DNA from: Parvularcula sp. BBD 1991-13
Lineage (GTDB): Bacteria; Pseudomonadota; Alphaproteobacteria; Caulobacterales; Parvularculaceae
Assembly (NCBI GenBank): GCA_001657385.1
Contig: LYSZ01000008.1
Coordinates: 140,226-204,225 of the forward strand
Direction: 5' to 3'
DNA: 64,000 bases
Each line of letters opens with the position of its first letter. Within the stretch, counting starts at the first letter, position 1. Below the pieces are notes generated by a model. The model worked only from the letters and a program-made list of their open reading frames with translations, made no database searches and was not told the origin of the DNA. Both the position numbers and the translations under genes were made by a program. This document shows, piece by piece, positions 17,370 through 27,249 of the stretch.

Positions 17370-18317
17370 CTACTCGCCGGGCTGCGCCGCGCGCGGCGCC
17401 GGGTCCGCCGGCGCCAGCGGGACGTCCGACGCCCCGCGCACGCGCCGCCAGCGCTCCTTGATCATCGCCGAGGTCATGCGCGAGCCGTCCGGCGACCAGC
17501 CCGGCGGGCCGAACAGATAGCCGAGCGCCTCGCGCGGGGAGCGGGCCCGGCCGAGATCCCTCGCGATGCCGATCCATTCGTGAAAAGCGATCATCAGAGG
17601 ATTGAAGGTCGCGAGGTTCTTGACGATGCCGTAGCGCGGGCGCTCCTCGCGATCCTCGGGGATGAAGGTGCCGAACATCCGGTCCCAGACAATCAGCGTG
17701 CCGGCGTAATTGGCGTCGAGATAGCGCGGGTTGGTGGCATGGTGCACGCGGTGGTGGCTCGGCGTGTTGAAGATCCATTCGAACGGCCCCATGCGGTCGA
17801 TCAGCTCTGTATGGATCCAGAACTGGTAGACGAGGTTTATACCGCCCACGAACAGGATCATTTCCGGCGGGAATCCGATCAGCGCCAGCGGCAGGCCGAA
17901 AATGAAGGAGAAGGAAAACTTGCCGGTCCAGGTCTGGCGCAGCGCGGTGGACAGATTGTAGTGCTGCGAGGAATGGTGGACGACGTGGCTCGCCCAGAAC
18001 CAGCGCCGCTCATGGGCGATGCGGTGGAACCAGTAATAAGCGAAGTCGTCGGCGATAAAGCACGCGAGCACCGTCCACCATGTCGCGGGGATCCCGTCGA
18101 TCAGGCGGAACTGGTAGACGAAGGCGAAGCTCGCATACATGATCGCGCCGCCGCCGACGAGGCCGGCGATGCGGTTGCCGAGCCCCATGGAGAGGCTGGC
18201 GAAGGTGTCTTTCATCTCGTACCGGCCGCGCCCCGTTCGCCGGGCGACGATCATCTCAAAGACGATCAGAAGCACGAAGGCCGGAACGGCGTAGGCGACG
18301 ATATCGGGAAACTCCAT
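17370..18317 (-). CDS. Sterol desaturase / fatty acid hydroxylase family membrane protein
   Basis: The 315-aa protein has about four hydrophobic spans and three histidine clusters of the di-iron membrane hydroxylases: HRIAHERRWFWASHVVHHSS and HHRVHHATN. Bacterial members hydroxylate or desaturate sterols, hopanoids, carotenoids or lipid acyl chains; the substrate cannot be chosen here. The AAAGGAAA ribosome site lies ahead of ATG 18317. Confidence 0.88.
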   Translation of the reverse strand: MEFPDIVAYAVPAFVLLIVFEMIVARRTGRGRYEMKDTFASLSMGLGNRIAGLVGGGAIMYASFAFVYQFRLIDGIPATWWTVLACFIADDFAYYWFHRIAHERRWFWASHVVHHSSQHYNLSTALRQTWTGKFSFSFIFGLPLALIGFPPEMILFVGGINLVYQFWIHTELIDRMGPFEWIFNTPSHHRVHHATNPRYLDANYAGTLIVWDRMFGTFIPEDREERPRYGIVKNLATFNPLMIAFHEWIGIARDLGRARSPREALGYLFGPPGWSPDGSRMTSAMIKERWRRVRGASDVPLAPADPAPRAAQPGE

Positions 18318-18401
18318 GGTTTCCTTTTACCACGCAGCGCTTTCGGCGCAACGGCGCGACATGCCCGGGCAGAGCGCGGTTTCCGCCGCCCGAAGGCGCG
18401 C

Positions 18402-18827
18402 TCAGCCAGCGCCCGCGTCAGTACCGTTTTGCGGCGCCGCAAGACGGGCCGTCCATCGTTCGGCGTCCTCCTCGCTCGCGGCCGTCACCACCAGCCGGGG
18501 GAAAGCGTGGTCCGGCGCCTCGATCACGACGTCGGCGCCGTCGCGGCGGCTGCGCAGGTCGGCGAGCCGAACCCGGCGCGTTGCGAGCCCGTCGCCAAGC
18601 GTAACGACAAGCGCGGCCTCGCCCGCCCGGCTCACCGCCACCGCCCCGCCCTCCCCCGCGAGCCAGGCGTCGGGGACGAAATCGGGCTCGTCAAAGGCGA
18701 GGCGCTCGGCGGCGGCGGCCTCGTTCACCACCGCCCGACGAGCGCCGAAAATCACCCTGGCGAGACCCACGAGCAGGATCACCCCGCCCAGGGAAATCGC
18801 CAGGTCAATGAGGACATTACCTGTCAA
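18402..18827 (-). CDS. Hypothetical protein with one N-terminal membrane span
   Basis: The 141-aa protein starts at a TTG (18827) and has a hydrophobic segment at about residues 7-26 (LAISLGGVILLVGLARVIF), then a soluble domain rich in short beta-strand-like stretches. It begins 9 nt after the stop of ndk, so it is probably translated by coupling. I recognise no family. No ATG alternative keeps the membrane span. Confidence 0.6.
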   Translation of the reverse strand: MTGNVLIDLAISLGGVILLVGLARVIFGARRAVVNEAAAAERLAFDEPDFVPDAWLAGEGGAVAVSRAGEAALVVTLGDGLATRRVRLADLRSRRDGADVVIEAPDHAFPRLVVTAASEEDAERWTARLAAPQNGTDAGAG

Positions 18828-18836
18828 ATCAGGGTG

Positions 18837-19259
18837 TTATCCGACAATCTCGTCATCGGAGAAGAAGAACGCGATTTCCTCCTTCGCCGTGTCCGGACCG
18901 TCGGAGCCGTGGACCGTGTTCTCGCCGATGGATTCGGCGAATTCCGCCCGGATGGTGCCGGCTTCGGCTTCCGCCGGGTTGGTCGCGCCCATGATTTCAC
19001 GGTTCCGGGCGATGGCGTTCTCGCCTTCCAGCACCTGCACGACCACCGGTCCGGAAATCATGAAATCCACCAGTTCGCCGAAAAACGGCCGCTCCTTGTG
19101 GACCGCGTAGAAGCCCTCCGCCTGCTCGCGGGTCATGTGGATGCGCTTGGAAGCGACGACGCGCAGGCCGCCCTCTTCCAGCTTCGCCACGACCTTGCCT
19201 GTCAGGTTGCGGCGGGTCGCGTCGGGCTTGATGATCGAGAAAGTGCGTTCGAGCGCCAT
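18837..19259 (-). CDS. ndk: Nucleoside diphosphate kinase
   Basis: The 140-aa protein matches Ndk throughout ([19 protein letters not shown]; the phosphohistidine is H117 in NTVHGSD). It moves the gamma phosphate between nucleoside triphosphates and diphosphates through that histidine. AGAGGAT lies upstream of ATG 19259. Confidence 0.98.
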   Translation of the reverse strand: MALERTFSIIKPDATRRNLTGKVVAKLEEGGLRVVASKRIHMTREQAEGFYAVHKERPFFGELVDFMISGPVVVQVLEGENAIARNREIMGATNPAEAEAGTIRAEFAESIGENTVHGSDGPDTAKEEIAFFFSDDEIVG

Positions 19260-19405
19260 GTCGAAATATCCTCTATGGTGGAAACTGTTGATTCGGCGGG
19301 GTACCTATCAATCGTTCAGCAACGCCGCAAGCGCTCTTTCGGCCCATGGCGAAGGAACCCGCCGGCCAAACCGGACCGAAGCCCATATCGCAGGAGACGG
19401 CATCC

Positions 19406-19786
19406 ATGTCAGAATCGCAACCGAACCCGGCGGGAGGCCCGCCGATTTCCACCAATCCCGGGGACGCCGGCAACGCCAACCTGATCTATATCCTCTACCT
19501 GGCCGGGCTCGTCACGGGCGGGGTGACGACACTGATCGGCGTCGTCATGGCCTACATGGCGAAGGACGCGGCGCCTGACTGGCTCGGGTCCCACTACCGC
19601 AACCAGATCCACATTTTCTGGAAAGGGTTGGTTTACGCCCTCGCGGGCTCGCTCTTGTCGATCGTGCTGATCGGGTTTCTGGTGCTGCTCTTCGCGCTGG
19701 TCTGGTACATCGTGCGCATCGTCAAAGGCATGCAGACCGTGTCGCGGGGCGAGGCCTATCCCGCCCCGTCGAGCTGGGGATTTTGA
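19406..19786 (+). CDS. DUF4870-like small membrane protein
   Basis: The 126-aa protein has three hydrophobic spans (about 26-46, 70-95 and 96-112) with the sequence LGSHYRNQIHIFWKG between spans, typical of the DUF4870/TM2-type proteins. ATG 19406 (MSESQP) has GGAG nearby and is preferred over the ATG at 19346. Function is unknown; it sits in the cytoplasmic membrane. Confidence 0.75.
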   Translation: MSESQPNPAGGPPISTNPGDAGNANLIYILYLAGLVTGGVTTLIGVVMAYMAKDAAPDWLGSHYRNQIHIFWKGLVYALAGSLLSIVLIGFLVLLFALVWYIVRIVKGMQTVSRGEAYPAPSSWGF

Positions 19787-19930
19787 CGGTTCGCCGGCAT
19801 TAAGCCCCAGGAGCGCGCCCGCATTGGGCGCCGTCGGGCGCGGCGCCGCGGCCCCAGCATAGACCGAAGCGCCAGCATAGATCGAAGCAAAGGCCGCGCC
19901 CGACGCCGCCGGTTTCGAGACCGTTAACCG

Positions 19931-20494
19931 TTACGCCGCGTCGGCCCCGGGCTTGGTCCAGAGCATCGACTGGAAGCCGGCGTCCACCTCCGTTTCCGCC
20001 AGGTGGTTCATGTAGTTCGACATCACCTTGAAGGAGACGCCGAGGATCACCTCCTGCATCGTGCGCCGCGTATATCCGGCGTCGAGAAGCGCCTGCATGT
20101 CGGCTTCCTCGACCCAGCCGCGCTGACGCGTGAGCTTGGCGGCGAAGCTGCGCAGCGCCTCCAGCCTGGCGTCGGCGAGGGGCTCGCCCGCGCGCAGGGC
20201 CTTGAGGATCTCTTCCGGCATTTTTTCCATCTGCGCGATCACCGAGTGGGCGGCCATGCAGTAATGGCACTCGTTCTCGAAGTTGATCGCCATCAGCACA
20301 ACCTGGCGTTCGAGCACGCTGAGATCGGTCCTGGCGTAGATATCGCCGATGGTCTTGTAGGCGTCGAGCAGCGCCGGGCTTTCCGCCATGACCGCATGCA
20401 GATTGGGAATGAACTTGTATTTCGCCTCGCTGTCCTCAAGCTGCGCCTTGCTGTCCTGCGGGGCGCTGTCGGGGGTGTGGACGGTGAAATCCAT
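19931..20494 (-). CDS. Carboxymuconolactone decarboxylase / AhpD-like protein
   Basis: The 187-aa all-helical protein has the AhpD-type motif ECHYCMAAHS (C76, C79, H83), the redox pair of alkylhydroperoxidase-like enzymes. It probably protects against peroxides or thiol oxidation. AAGGAGA precedes ATG 20494. There is no adjacent peroxiredoxin gene. Confidence 0.85.
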   Translation of the reverse strand: MDFTVHTPDSAPQDSKAQLEDSEAKYKFIPNLHAVMAESPALLDAYKTIGDIYARTDLSVLERQVVLMAINFENECHYCMAAHSVIAQMEKMPEEILKALRAGEPLADARLEALRSFAAKLTRQRGWVEEADMQALLDAGYTRRTMQEVILGVSFKVMSNYMNHLAETEVDAGFQSMLWTKPGADAA

Positions 20495-20642
20495 GGGATT
20501 GTCTCTCCTTTGACGTCTTGACGCCCTGACTATGGGTTCGCGCGCCGCAGCGCCAAGGCACATCTGCGTGAGGGTCCCGCGCGCAAGAAAGGAAGGGTCG
20601 TTGCATCGGCGCTTTCGCGCCGCTTCGCCGCGCCCGGCGCGC

Positions 20643-21818
20643 CTATTCGCCGGCGACGGCTTCCTTCGCGGTCCCGTCCGGCTCTTTCGCCGCCGGCGGC
20701 TCGAACGTCTCCGGGCCGTCCGCGGCGGCGTATTCCAGATACACCGTGCGCGAAGGAAAGGCGAAGCCCGTCCCCGCGCCCTCGACGATATCCTTGATCG
20801 CGCAGGCGAGCCGCTCCTTGATTTCCAGCCACTCGCCCCAGACGGTCGTGCGCGTGAAGCAATAAAGCATGATGTCGATGGAGGATGCGTTGAAGGCGTC
20901 GATGCGCACGAAGGTCGCGACCTCCGGCGGATGGGCGAAATCCTCGTTCTCCATCACATACCGCTCGATCCCGTCGCGGATCTCCTTGAGCTGGGCGAGG
21001 GTCGTTTTGTACTCGACCCCGATCTTCCAGTAGATCCGCCGGTGGGTCATTTCCGAGAAGTTGACCACGGCGCTGTCCGACAGGGTGGCGTTGGGCACGT
21101 TGACCAGCGCCTTGTCGAACCGGCGCACCGCCGTCGAGCGGAAGTCGATCCGTTCCACCGTGCCCTCCACCACGCCGTCGACCAGGATCCAGTCGCCCTG
21201 CTTGAAGCGCCGCTCGGCGATGATCAGGGCGCCGCCGATCAGGTTCTTGAAAAAGTCCTGGGCGCCAAGGGCGACCGCGACCGACAGGAGCGACAGGCTG
21301 GCCAGCACCGGCATCACCGGGATGCCCCAGATCGTCAGGATGGCGACGGCGCCCATGAACACGAAAAACCCTTTCAGCGCCTTGCGGATCCACTGGATCA
21401 GCGTCAGCGTGAAGACCCGCGCCAGCGGCCGCAGCAGGTGCGCGAAGGGGTCGACCAGCCGGAACAGCCCCCAGAAAATCGTCAGGGCAATGAGGGTCTG
21501 GTCGATACGGGTCGCCGCGCTCGCCGCCGGCCCTTCGAGACCCAGGGTCTGCGCCGCGAGAAAGACGCCGAGCGCGATGGGCAGGAAGGTCAGCGGCTGT
21601 TCCAGCGCCTCCACCACCAGATCGTCGATATCCGTCCGGGTGCGCTTCGTCAGGCGCTTCAACGAGCCGACGATGAAATGCGCGATGACCTTGCGCAGCA
21701 GGACGAAGACCACGAACAGAAGCGCCGCCGCCACCACCCGGTCGACCGGAACGTCGAGCACGTCCATTTGCCAGACGGCGACGACCTGATCCCAGAAGGC
21801 TTTCAGCTGCGCTTCCAT
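20643..21818 (-). CDS. MscS-family mechanosensitive channel
   Basis: The 391-aa protein has several N-terminal membrane spans, then the pore helix and MscS beta domain signature (VALGAQDFFKNLIGGALII, QGDWILVDGVVEGTVERI, then NVPNATLSDSAVVNF). It releases solutes on hypo-osmotic shock. The C-terminal ~30 residues are Ala/Glu/Pro-rich and probably disordered. It ends 6 nt from the folD stop side, so folD and this gene are likely one transcript. Confidence 0.92.
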   Translation of the reverse strand: MEAQLKAFWDQVVAVWQMDVLDVPVDRVVAAALLFVVFVLLRKVIAHFIVGSLKRLTKRTRTDIDDLVVEALEQPLTFLPIALGVFLAAQTLGLEGPAASAATRIDQTLIALTIFWGLFRLVDPFAHLLRPLARVFTLTLIQWIRKALKGFFVFMGAVAILTIWGIPVMPVLASLSLLSVAVALGAQDFFKNLIGGALIIAERRFKQGDWILVDGVVEGTVERIDFRSTAVRRFDKALVNVPNATLSDSAVVNFSEMTHRRIYWKIGVEYKTTLAQLKEIRDGIERYVMENEDFAHPPEVATFVRIDAFNASSIDIMLYCFTRTTVWGEWLEIKERLACAIKDIVEGAGTGFAFPSRTVYLEYAAADGPETFEPPAAKEPDGTAKEAVAGE

Positions 21819-21824
21819 CGCCCG

Positions 21825-22718
21825 TCAGATCTCCGGCGCGGCGAGCCCGCGGCGATGCGCGGCGGCGACCGCCGTATTGCGCAACAGGCAGGCGATGGTC
21901 ATCGGGCCGACGCCGCCGGGAACCGGCGTGATCGCCCCGGCGCGCGCCCGCGCCGCCTCGAAGTCGACATCGCCGACAAGGCGGGCGGCGCCCCCCTCCT
22001 CGACCCGGTTGATGCCGACATCGATCACCGTCGCGCCGGGCTTGATCCAGTCCCCCTGGACGAGCCGCGGCACGCCCACGGCGGCGCATAGAATGTCCGC
22101 CTCGCGGCAGACCGCGGCGAGGTCCCGGGTGCGCGAATGCGCCATGGTGACGGTGCAGTTCTCGGCCAGGAGGAGCATCGCCAGGGGCTTGCCCACCAGG
22201 ATGGAGCGGCCGAGCACGACCGCATGTAGGCCGGAAAGGCTTTCGCGCGCCGTTCCGGCGAGCATGACCGAGCCCTGCGGCGTACACGGAACAAGCCCCC
22301 GCTTGCCCAGCATCAAACGCCCGGCGTTGGTCTCCGTCAGCCCGTCGACATCCTTGGCGGGATCGATCTCGTTGATGATCCGCGCCGCGTCGACATGGGC
22401 GGGCAGCGGCAGTTGCACCAGGATACCGTCGACCGCCGGATCGTCGTTGAGCGCGCGCACCAGCGCGGCGACCTCGTCCTCGCCGGTTTCCGCCGGCAGG
22501 CGATGCTCGATCGAGCGCATGCCCGCCTTCTTCGCCGCGACGCCCTTGTTGCGCACATAGACCTGGCTCGCCGGGTCCTCGCCGACCAGCACCACCGCGA
22601 GGGCCGGCGCGGCGCCCGCTTCGCGCGCAATGCCGGCGACCGCCTCGCCGATGCGGGCGCGCAAGTCGGCGGCGACGGCCTTGCCGTCAATGAGGTCGGC
22701 GGTGGGCTCAGCGGTCAT
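21825..22718 (-). CDS. folD: Bifunctional methylenetetrahydrofolate dehydrogenase / cyclohydrolase
   Basis: The 297-aa protein carries the FolD signatures [13 protein letters not shown] (catalytic lysine), [10 protein letters not shown] and [10 protein letters not shown], and the NADP site around [11 protein letters not shown]. It interconverts 5,10-methylene- and 10-formyl-tetrahydrofolate for purine and formyl-methionine synthesis. GGAG lies ahead of ATG 22718. Confidence 0.97.
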   Translation of the reverse strand: MTAEPTADLIDGKAVAADLRARIGEAVAGIAREAGAAPALAVVLVGEDPASQVYVRNKGVAAKKAGMRSIEHRLPAETGEDEVAALVRALNDDPAVDGILVQLPLPAHVDAARIINEIDPAKDVDGLTETNAGRLMLGKRGLVPCTPQGSVMLAGTARESLSGLHAVVLGRSILVGKPLAMLLLAENCTVTMAHSRTRDLAAVCREADILCAAVGVPRLVQGDWIKPGATVIDVGINRVEEGGAARLVGDVDFEAARARAGAITPVPGGVGPMTIACLLRNTAVAAAHRRGLAAPEI

Positions 22719-22830
22719 GTCAGCATCTCCGGTCGATAAAAGCTCTGTCGGGCCGCGGGATCGGCGCGCCCACCCGCGGCGTTGCGCCTTCTCGCCGTCA
22801 ACCGCCCCGCGTCGACGGCCCCGACGGCCG

Positions 22831-23130
22831 TCAGCGCGCAGCGATGCGCGCGGCGATCCACCAGTTCATTTCGCGCAGGAAGAACACGGCCAGGAGCAGG
22901 ATCAGCGGCGACAGGTCGATCCCGCCGAGCCCCGGCATCACATTGCGGATCGGCCGCAGTAAAGGCTCCGTCAGGGCGATCAGCGTGCGCCAGACCGAAT
23001 CGACAAAGCGATTATGCCGGTTGATGACATTGAACGTCAAAAGCCACGACATGACGACCATGACGAAGATGACGAAGACATAGAGCTGAAGGACCGCGTC
23101 TATCAGGGAAAAAAACGGCAGGGGGATCAT
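22831..23130 (-). CDS. YggT family membrane protein
   Basis: The 99-aa protein has two hydrophobic spans (about 8-31 and 70-88) around the conserved [19 protein letters not shown] segment, the YggT pattern. YggT proteins are linked to envelope and cell-division functions in many bacteria; the mechanism is not established. It is 112 nt upstream of folD, same strand. Confidence 0.92.
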   Translation of the reverse strand: MIPLPFFSLIDAVLQLYVFVIFVMVVMSWLLTFNVINRHNRFVDSVWRTLIALTEPLLRPIRNVMPGLGGIDLSPLILLLAVFFLREMNWWIAARIAAR

Positions 23131-23393
23131 CGGCGCGCCTCTGGTCTCGCTTGGTTGGGCGTGACTTAAGGCCAGTCGCCCGGCCTTGCAAGCTGCGCCC
23201 GCCGAAAGGGTTCGTTTTCAACGGCTTGATCCGGCATCGCGCGCCCTGGCGGCCAGGGAGATGTCGCCCGGCCGAGGCCGACGCCGCCAGCCGGAAAAGC
23301 GACAGCCTTATCACCCCCCTGGAAAGCAGGCGCAGACCGGCCCGCAGGGTATGCGGAACGCCGGGGCCCGCGCCCGCCGGCGGAACGGGCGGG

Positions 23394-25439
23394 CTAGTCC
23401 GCCGCGCCGTCCTTGACCCGGTATTTCTCGAACCAGGCAAGGGTGTAGTCGGTTTTCGCGTTGAGACGCGACGGGCGCCCGGCGATGCCGTGATTGGACC
23501 CCGGGATGCGGACCATGACGCTGGGCACGCGCCGGAGCTGCAACGCCTGGTAGAACTGCTCGGTCTCGGAAATCGGCGTGCGGTAGTCGACTTCCCCGGT
23601 GATCAGCATGGTCGGCGTCTCCACATTGCCGACCAGGGAGAGCGGCGAGCGGCGCCAGTAATGCTCAAGCGCCTCCCAGGGCGGGCCGGGAAACTGGGTC
23701 GCGATCTGGCCGATGTAACTGTCCGCGGTCAGCACTTTCGACACCCAGTTGATCACGGGCTTGGCGGCCATGGCGGCGTTGAACCGGTCGGTCAGGCCGA
23801 TGGCGTAGGCCGCGGCGATGCCGCCCGCCGATCCTCCGGCGATAAACAGGTTGTTTTCGTCGGCGAAGCCGTTGTCGATCGCCCAGTCCACGGCCGACAT
23901 GTGGTCGGCGAAGTCATCAGGGCTCGAATATTTGTATTTCAGGAGATTGGCGAAGTCGCTTCCATAGCCGATCGAGCCGCGATGGTTGTCGTAAACGACC
24001 ACATAGCCCGCCGCCGCCATCCGCTGAAGCTCCGCGGAGAAGTGGGGGCCGTAGGCGAGATGCGGCCCGCCATGGATTTCGATGATCAACGGATAGGTTT
24101 CCCCTTCCCGGTAGCCGGGCGGCGTAATCATCCATCCCTGGACCTCAAGCCCGTCAAGGGACGATTCATAGGTGAACGTACGGACCTCGCCGAGGTCGCG
24201 ATGCGCGAGCAGGTCCTCGTTAAGAAAAGTGAGCCTTCGCGTCCGCCCGTTCTTGTAGGCGTAAAGGTCCGCCGGGCGCTGCGCGTTTCCCTTGGTGTAG
24301 ACCAGCGCGCCGCCGCGCCCAGCATCATAGGCGCCGCTGACGTAAGGCCGGCCGATGGTGGTGCCGCCGACGCCTTCCACGGCCACGCGCCGGCGCCCGT
24401 CGACCCCGACGACGCCGATCATGTTCTCGCCGCGGTTCTGATAGGTGAACGCGATCTCGCTGTTGGAAAGCCATTGCGGATCGCCCGCGCGCCGGTCGAG
24501 GCTTGCGGTGAGGTTCCTGGCCCCGCCGCCGTCGCGGTTCATGAGAAAAACCGTTGTGGCGACGAAAGGCTCCGGCTCGTTGTCGGTCCGAAGATAGGCG
24601 ATGCGGCGACCGTCCGGAGAGACCTTCGGGCTCGCCTCGACGCCCGGCGCATCGGTGAGCTGCGCAAGATCGCCGGAAACAACGTTTACGGAGAAAATAT
24701 CCGCTTCCCGGGTCTGAAGCTCCCAGTCGTCATTGCGATTGGCGGAGAACAGGATTTCCCGCCCGTCGGGCGTGAACGAGAGGGGGCCGTTATGATGGAA
24801 ATCCCCCGAGGTGAGCTGACGCGCCGTCCCGCCATCCGCCGGGATGGTGAAGACGTGATCGTAGGCGAGGTCGAGAAAGCCCTCGCCGTTGGTGCGATAG
24901 CGCGCGCGGTCGATGACCCTGGGCGGCTCGGCCCAGTCGGCGCCGTCCGGCTTTTCCGGCTTGCTGACCAGGCTTTCGCTTTCCCCTTTCACCGCCATGG
25001 AAAAGGCCAGCATGTCGCCCTCGGGCGACCATACAAGATCGTCCGGCTTTTCCTCGAACGAGCCGAGCAGGGCTTCGCGGCCCGATCGCAGGTAATGCAC
25101 GTAAAGGGCCGTGCGTCCCGCCTCGCTTTTCATATACGCAATGCGCGTCCCGTCGGGAGACCAGCGCGGCGAGCTGTAGGACCCGGCGTCGGCCAGCAGC
25201 GGTTCGTGCGACCCGCCGTCCAGATTGACCAGCCAGACATGCGCGCGGGTGCGGTCGGTCATGATGTCGTTGAAACGCCGCACATAGAGGGCCCGCCGCC
25301 CGTCAGGGGCAATCCGGGGCTCGTCCGCCCATTCAAGCTCGAACACGTCCGCCGCGGAAAACAGGCGGAGATCGTCATCCGCCGACGCCTCCAGGCTGAA
25401 ACCCGCCGCCAGAGCCAACAACACGGCCATCACTCGCAT
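23394..25439 (-). CDS. Exported S9 family peptidase (prolyl oligopeptidase / dipeptidyl peptidase type)
   Basis: Counting from ATG 25439 (strong GGAGG), the 681-aa protein has a signal peptide (about 1-20), a seven-bladed propeller with WSPDGTRIAY-type repeats (about 30-400) and a C-terminal alpha/beta hydrolase. The catalytic triad is S537 (GGSAGG), D618 (GEVDYRTP) and H650 (GSNHG). It should cleave short peptides in the periplasm. A longer frame to 25676 lacks a signal and a ribosome site. Confidence 0.93.
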   Translation of the reverse strand: MRVMAVLLALAAGFSLEASADDDLRLFSAADVFELEWADEPRIAPDGRRALYVRRFNDIMTDRTRAHVWLVNLDGGSHEPLLADAGSYSSPRWSPDGTRIAYMKSEAGRTALYVHYLRSGREALLGSFEEKPDDLVWSPEGDMLAFSMAVKGESESLVSKPEKPDGADWAEPPRVIDRARYRTNGEGFLDLAYDHVFTIPADGGTARQLTSGDFHHNGPLSFTPDGREILFSANRNDDWELQTREADIFSVNVVSGDLAQLTDAPGVEASPKVSPDGRRIAYLRTDNEPEPFVATTVFLMNRDGGGARNLTASLDRRAGDPQWLSNSEIAFTYQNRGENMIGVVGVDGRRRVAVEGVGGTTIGRPYVSGAYDAGRGGALVYTKGNAQRPADLYAYKNGRTRRLTFLNEDLLAHRDLGEVRTFTYESSLDGLEVQGWMITPPGYREGETYPLIIEIHGGPHLAYGPHFSAELQRMAAAGYVVVYDNHRGSIGYGSDFANLLKYKYSSPDDFADHMSAVDWAIDNGFADENNLFIAGGSAGGIAAAYAIGLTDRFNAAMAAKPVINWVSKVLTADSYIGQIATQFPGPPWEALEHYWRRSPLSLVGNVETPTMLITGEVDYRTPISETEQFYQALQLRRVPSVMVRIPGSNHGIAGRPSRLNAKTDYTLAWFEKYRVKDGAAD

Positions 25440-25750
25440 AACGCCCCTCCGAAAATCACTGCACATGATATCCAGCATGGCGAAACAAGAGGCGGCGTGG
25501 CAAGGCAAATGCGCACAACGGCCTGCCGGCCGGCAAAGAACGCAGGCAGTCCGGGCCGCGCCGGTTGGGTCCGCCGGCCGGGTCCGCCGATCATTGCTGC
25601 GCGCCCGTGAAAGTCCCGCTCCGTCAACCATCCTTGCGGCCAGCTGACGAAACCGCGCCGGGGTCCGACGCGACAAAATGCGCGAATGCGCCGCCCGGGG
25701 CTCCCCCGGGCGGCGGGCGTCAGGTCTCGTCGCCTCTTGGCGAGCGGCCG

Positions 25751-26323
25751 TTACGAGCCGTCATAGGGCAGCGACGATTTGTGGACGACCATGCGCAGGT
25801 CGCCGTTCAAATCCTTGATGTAGCCGATGGTGTATTCGACTTTGGTTTCCTCGCCGGTCGCCGGCGTGAAGAAATAATTGCCCATGGCGACAGCCATGGT
25901 GCAGCTGTTGTTGGTGATCCCGGCATTCTCCCAGCGGACCTGGGTCCAGGGCCGCAGCGCGAAGCCCTTATCCTCCGGGTAGGACGGATTGCCGTTGACG
26001 AAATAGGACAGCGCGCCGTCGAAGGAGGCCCTGAACTGGTCGACCGACGCCAGGGTCGGCTTGAAGAGGACGAGGCTGAGATCGTAGGCGTAGAACCTGT
26101 TGATATGGTCCGACGCGGCGGCGACATAATCGCCCCCTTCGGAATAGACCCGGCCGATCTCGACAATGCCGTCGCCCCAGGCTTTCTGCGCGGCGACGAC
26201 TTCCTGTTCGGTGATGCATTGATCGCTATACTGAGCGAATGTCTGGCGCTGCGGCGCCGTCGTGGTTTGCGTGGTGCAGGCTGCGGTCCCGGCCAGGGCG
26301 AGAGCGGAAACGAGAAGTCTCAT
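25751..26323 (-). CDS. Lipoprotein with NTF2-like fold
   Basis: The 190-aa protein has a lipoprotein signal (MRLLVSALALAGTAAC, cysteine at 16). The mature part resembles a family of exported proteins with the pattern EVVAAQKAWGDGIVEIGR, NPSYPEDKGFALRPWTQVRWENAGI and a SSLPY end. These are sometimes mislabelled phosphoribosyl-AMP cyclohydrolase; the sequence shows no such active site and looks NTF2/CaMKII-association-like. AAAGGAAA lies ahead of ATG 26323. It follows the DUF2490 gene after 102 nt. Confidence 0.75.
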   Translation of the reverse strand: MRLLVSALALAGTAACTTQTTTAPQRQTFAQYSDQCITEQEVVAAQKAWGDGIVEIGRVYSEGGDYVAAASDHINRFYAYDLSLVLFKPTLASVDQFRASFDGALSYFVNGNPSYPEDKGFALRPWTQVRWENAGITNNSCTMAVAMGNYFFTPATGEETKVEYTIGYIKDLNGDLRMVVHKSSLPYDGS

Positions 26324-26425
26324 GGATTTTCCTTTCAGGGGTTGAGAACAACGAAGGAGAAGCGGCGGCGAGCCGGCAGGAGCGAGGCGCCGGATCCGCA
26401 CCGTCACGGGAAGCGCGCGCATCGG

Positions 26426-27106
26426 TCACAGGTTCCAGAACAGGGTCAGCGAGAGATTGTGATTGACCTGCTCGTCGTCGAACGGGGTGTCGAGAATATT
26501 GTTGAGATAGCCGGCTTCGAAACGCGCGCTGTCGCTGACACGCCATGCGCCGCCGACAAAGAGGCGGTTCTGGTCGAAGCCGCCGCGCTGCACGCCTTCG
26601 GCCTCGTTGAGATTGACGAACAGCTCATCCCAGACGACGGCGGAAAAAGCCGAACTGCCGATCGGCTTCGCCCAGCGCACGAACTGCCGGAAGCGCCAGC
26701 CCGTCTCTCCGGTTCCGCGAAACCGCTGTTCGAGTCGCGAGCGGCCGCCGAGACTGCCGCCGAACACGTCCGGCAAGGCGTAGGTGGCCTGCTGCCAGAA
26801 GCGGTCCTCCTTGATGTCCGGCCGGCCGTCGTCGCGGGAGACGACCCGGGCATAGCCCGCCCACAGATCGACGGCGTCGTTCATCCGCCAGCCGAGCGCG
26901 GGCCGGATGATGGAGACGCCCAAATCGGAGGCGTCGTTATTGAAACGCGCGTGGCCGTCGAACCAGAGGAGAAACCGGCTGTCTTCCTTTACCGGCCCGG
27001 CGACGGCGATCGCGTTCCAGGACTGAAAGTCGCTTTCGACTTCCTGGGCGGCCGCGGGCGCCAGCAGGGCCAGCGCGGCGGCGGCGAAGCGGAAAAGAGC
27101 GTGCAT
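26426..27106 (-). CDS. DUF2490 outer-membrane-type protein
   Basis: The 226-aa protein has a signal peptide (about 1-20, cleaved near AAA-Q) and alternating strands with WQQATYALPD and RSRLEQRFR motifs, ending in an aromatic residue pattern (LSLTLFWNL). DUF2490 proteins are predicted small outer-membrane beta-barrels of unknown role. It is divergent from the signalling operon, so the palindrome at 27201-27218 may control both. Confidence 0.85.
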   Translation of the reverse strand: MHALFRFAAAALALLAPAAAQEVESDFQSWNAIAVAGPVKEDSRFLLWFDGHARFNNDASDLGVSIIRPALGWRMNDAVDLWAGYARVVSRDDGRPDIKEDRFWQQATYALPDVFGGSLGGRSRLEQRFRGTGETGWRFRQFVRWAKPIGSSAFSAVVWDELFVNLNEAEGVQRGGFDQNRLFVGGAWRVSDSARFEAGYLNNILDTPFDDEQVNHNLSLTLFWNL

Positions 27107-27200
27107 CGGTCGTCGTCCCCTCGGATGGGCTTTAAAAGACGACGCAGAAGATGGAGGATCCCGTTCGGCCTGGCGTCAGCCGGTCAGCCAGTCCGCCGGC

Positions 27201-27218
27201 CTAGGCCACATGGCCTAG
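27201..27218. promoter_or_regulatory. Perfect 8-2-8 palindrome, probable operator for the NarL-type regulator
   Basis: CTAGGCCA, CA, TGGCCTAG forms two perfectly complementary 8-nt arms with a 2-nt spacer. It is 32 nt upstream of the kinase ATG and about 95 nt from the divergent DUF2490 gene. NarL/LuxR-type regulators bind head-to-head heptamers with a 2-nt gap, and the operon encodes such a regulator. Confidence 0.6.
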
Positions 27219-27249
27219 ACCTCGGGGGCGGAACCTCTATCTTTCGGGA

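Noticed and set aside
17580..19484. A 634-codon plus-strand open frame opposite the sterol desaturase and ndk
   Set aside because: It lies antisense to well-supported genes, has Arg/His/Gly-rich composition and no motif; it is a GC-rich shadow.
23151..25610. An 819-codon plus-strand open frame opposite the S9 peptidase
   Set aside because: The opposite strand encodes a signal peptide, propeller and catalytic triad; the antisense frame has no recognisable domain.
25751..26323. Phosphoribosyl-AMP cyclohydrolase (HisI) assignment
   Set aside because: The protein is a secreted lipoprotein with no HisI metal-binding cysteine motif; that label is a database carry-over for this family.
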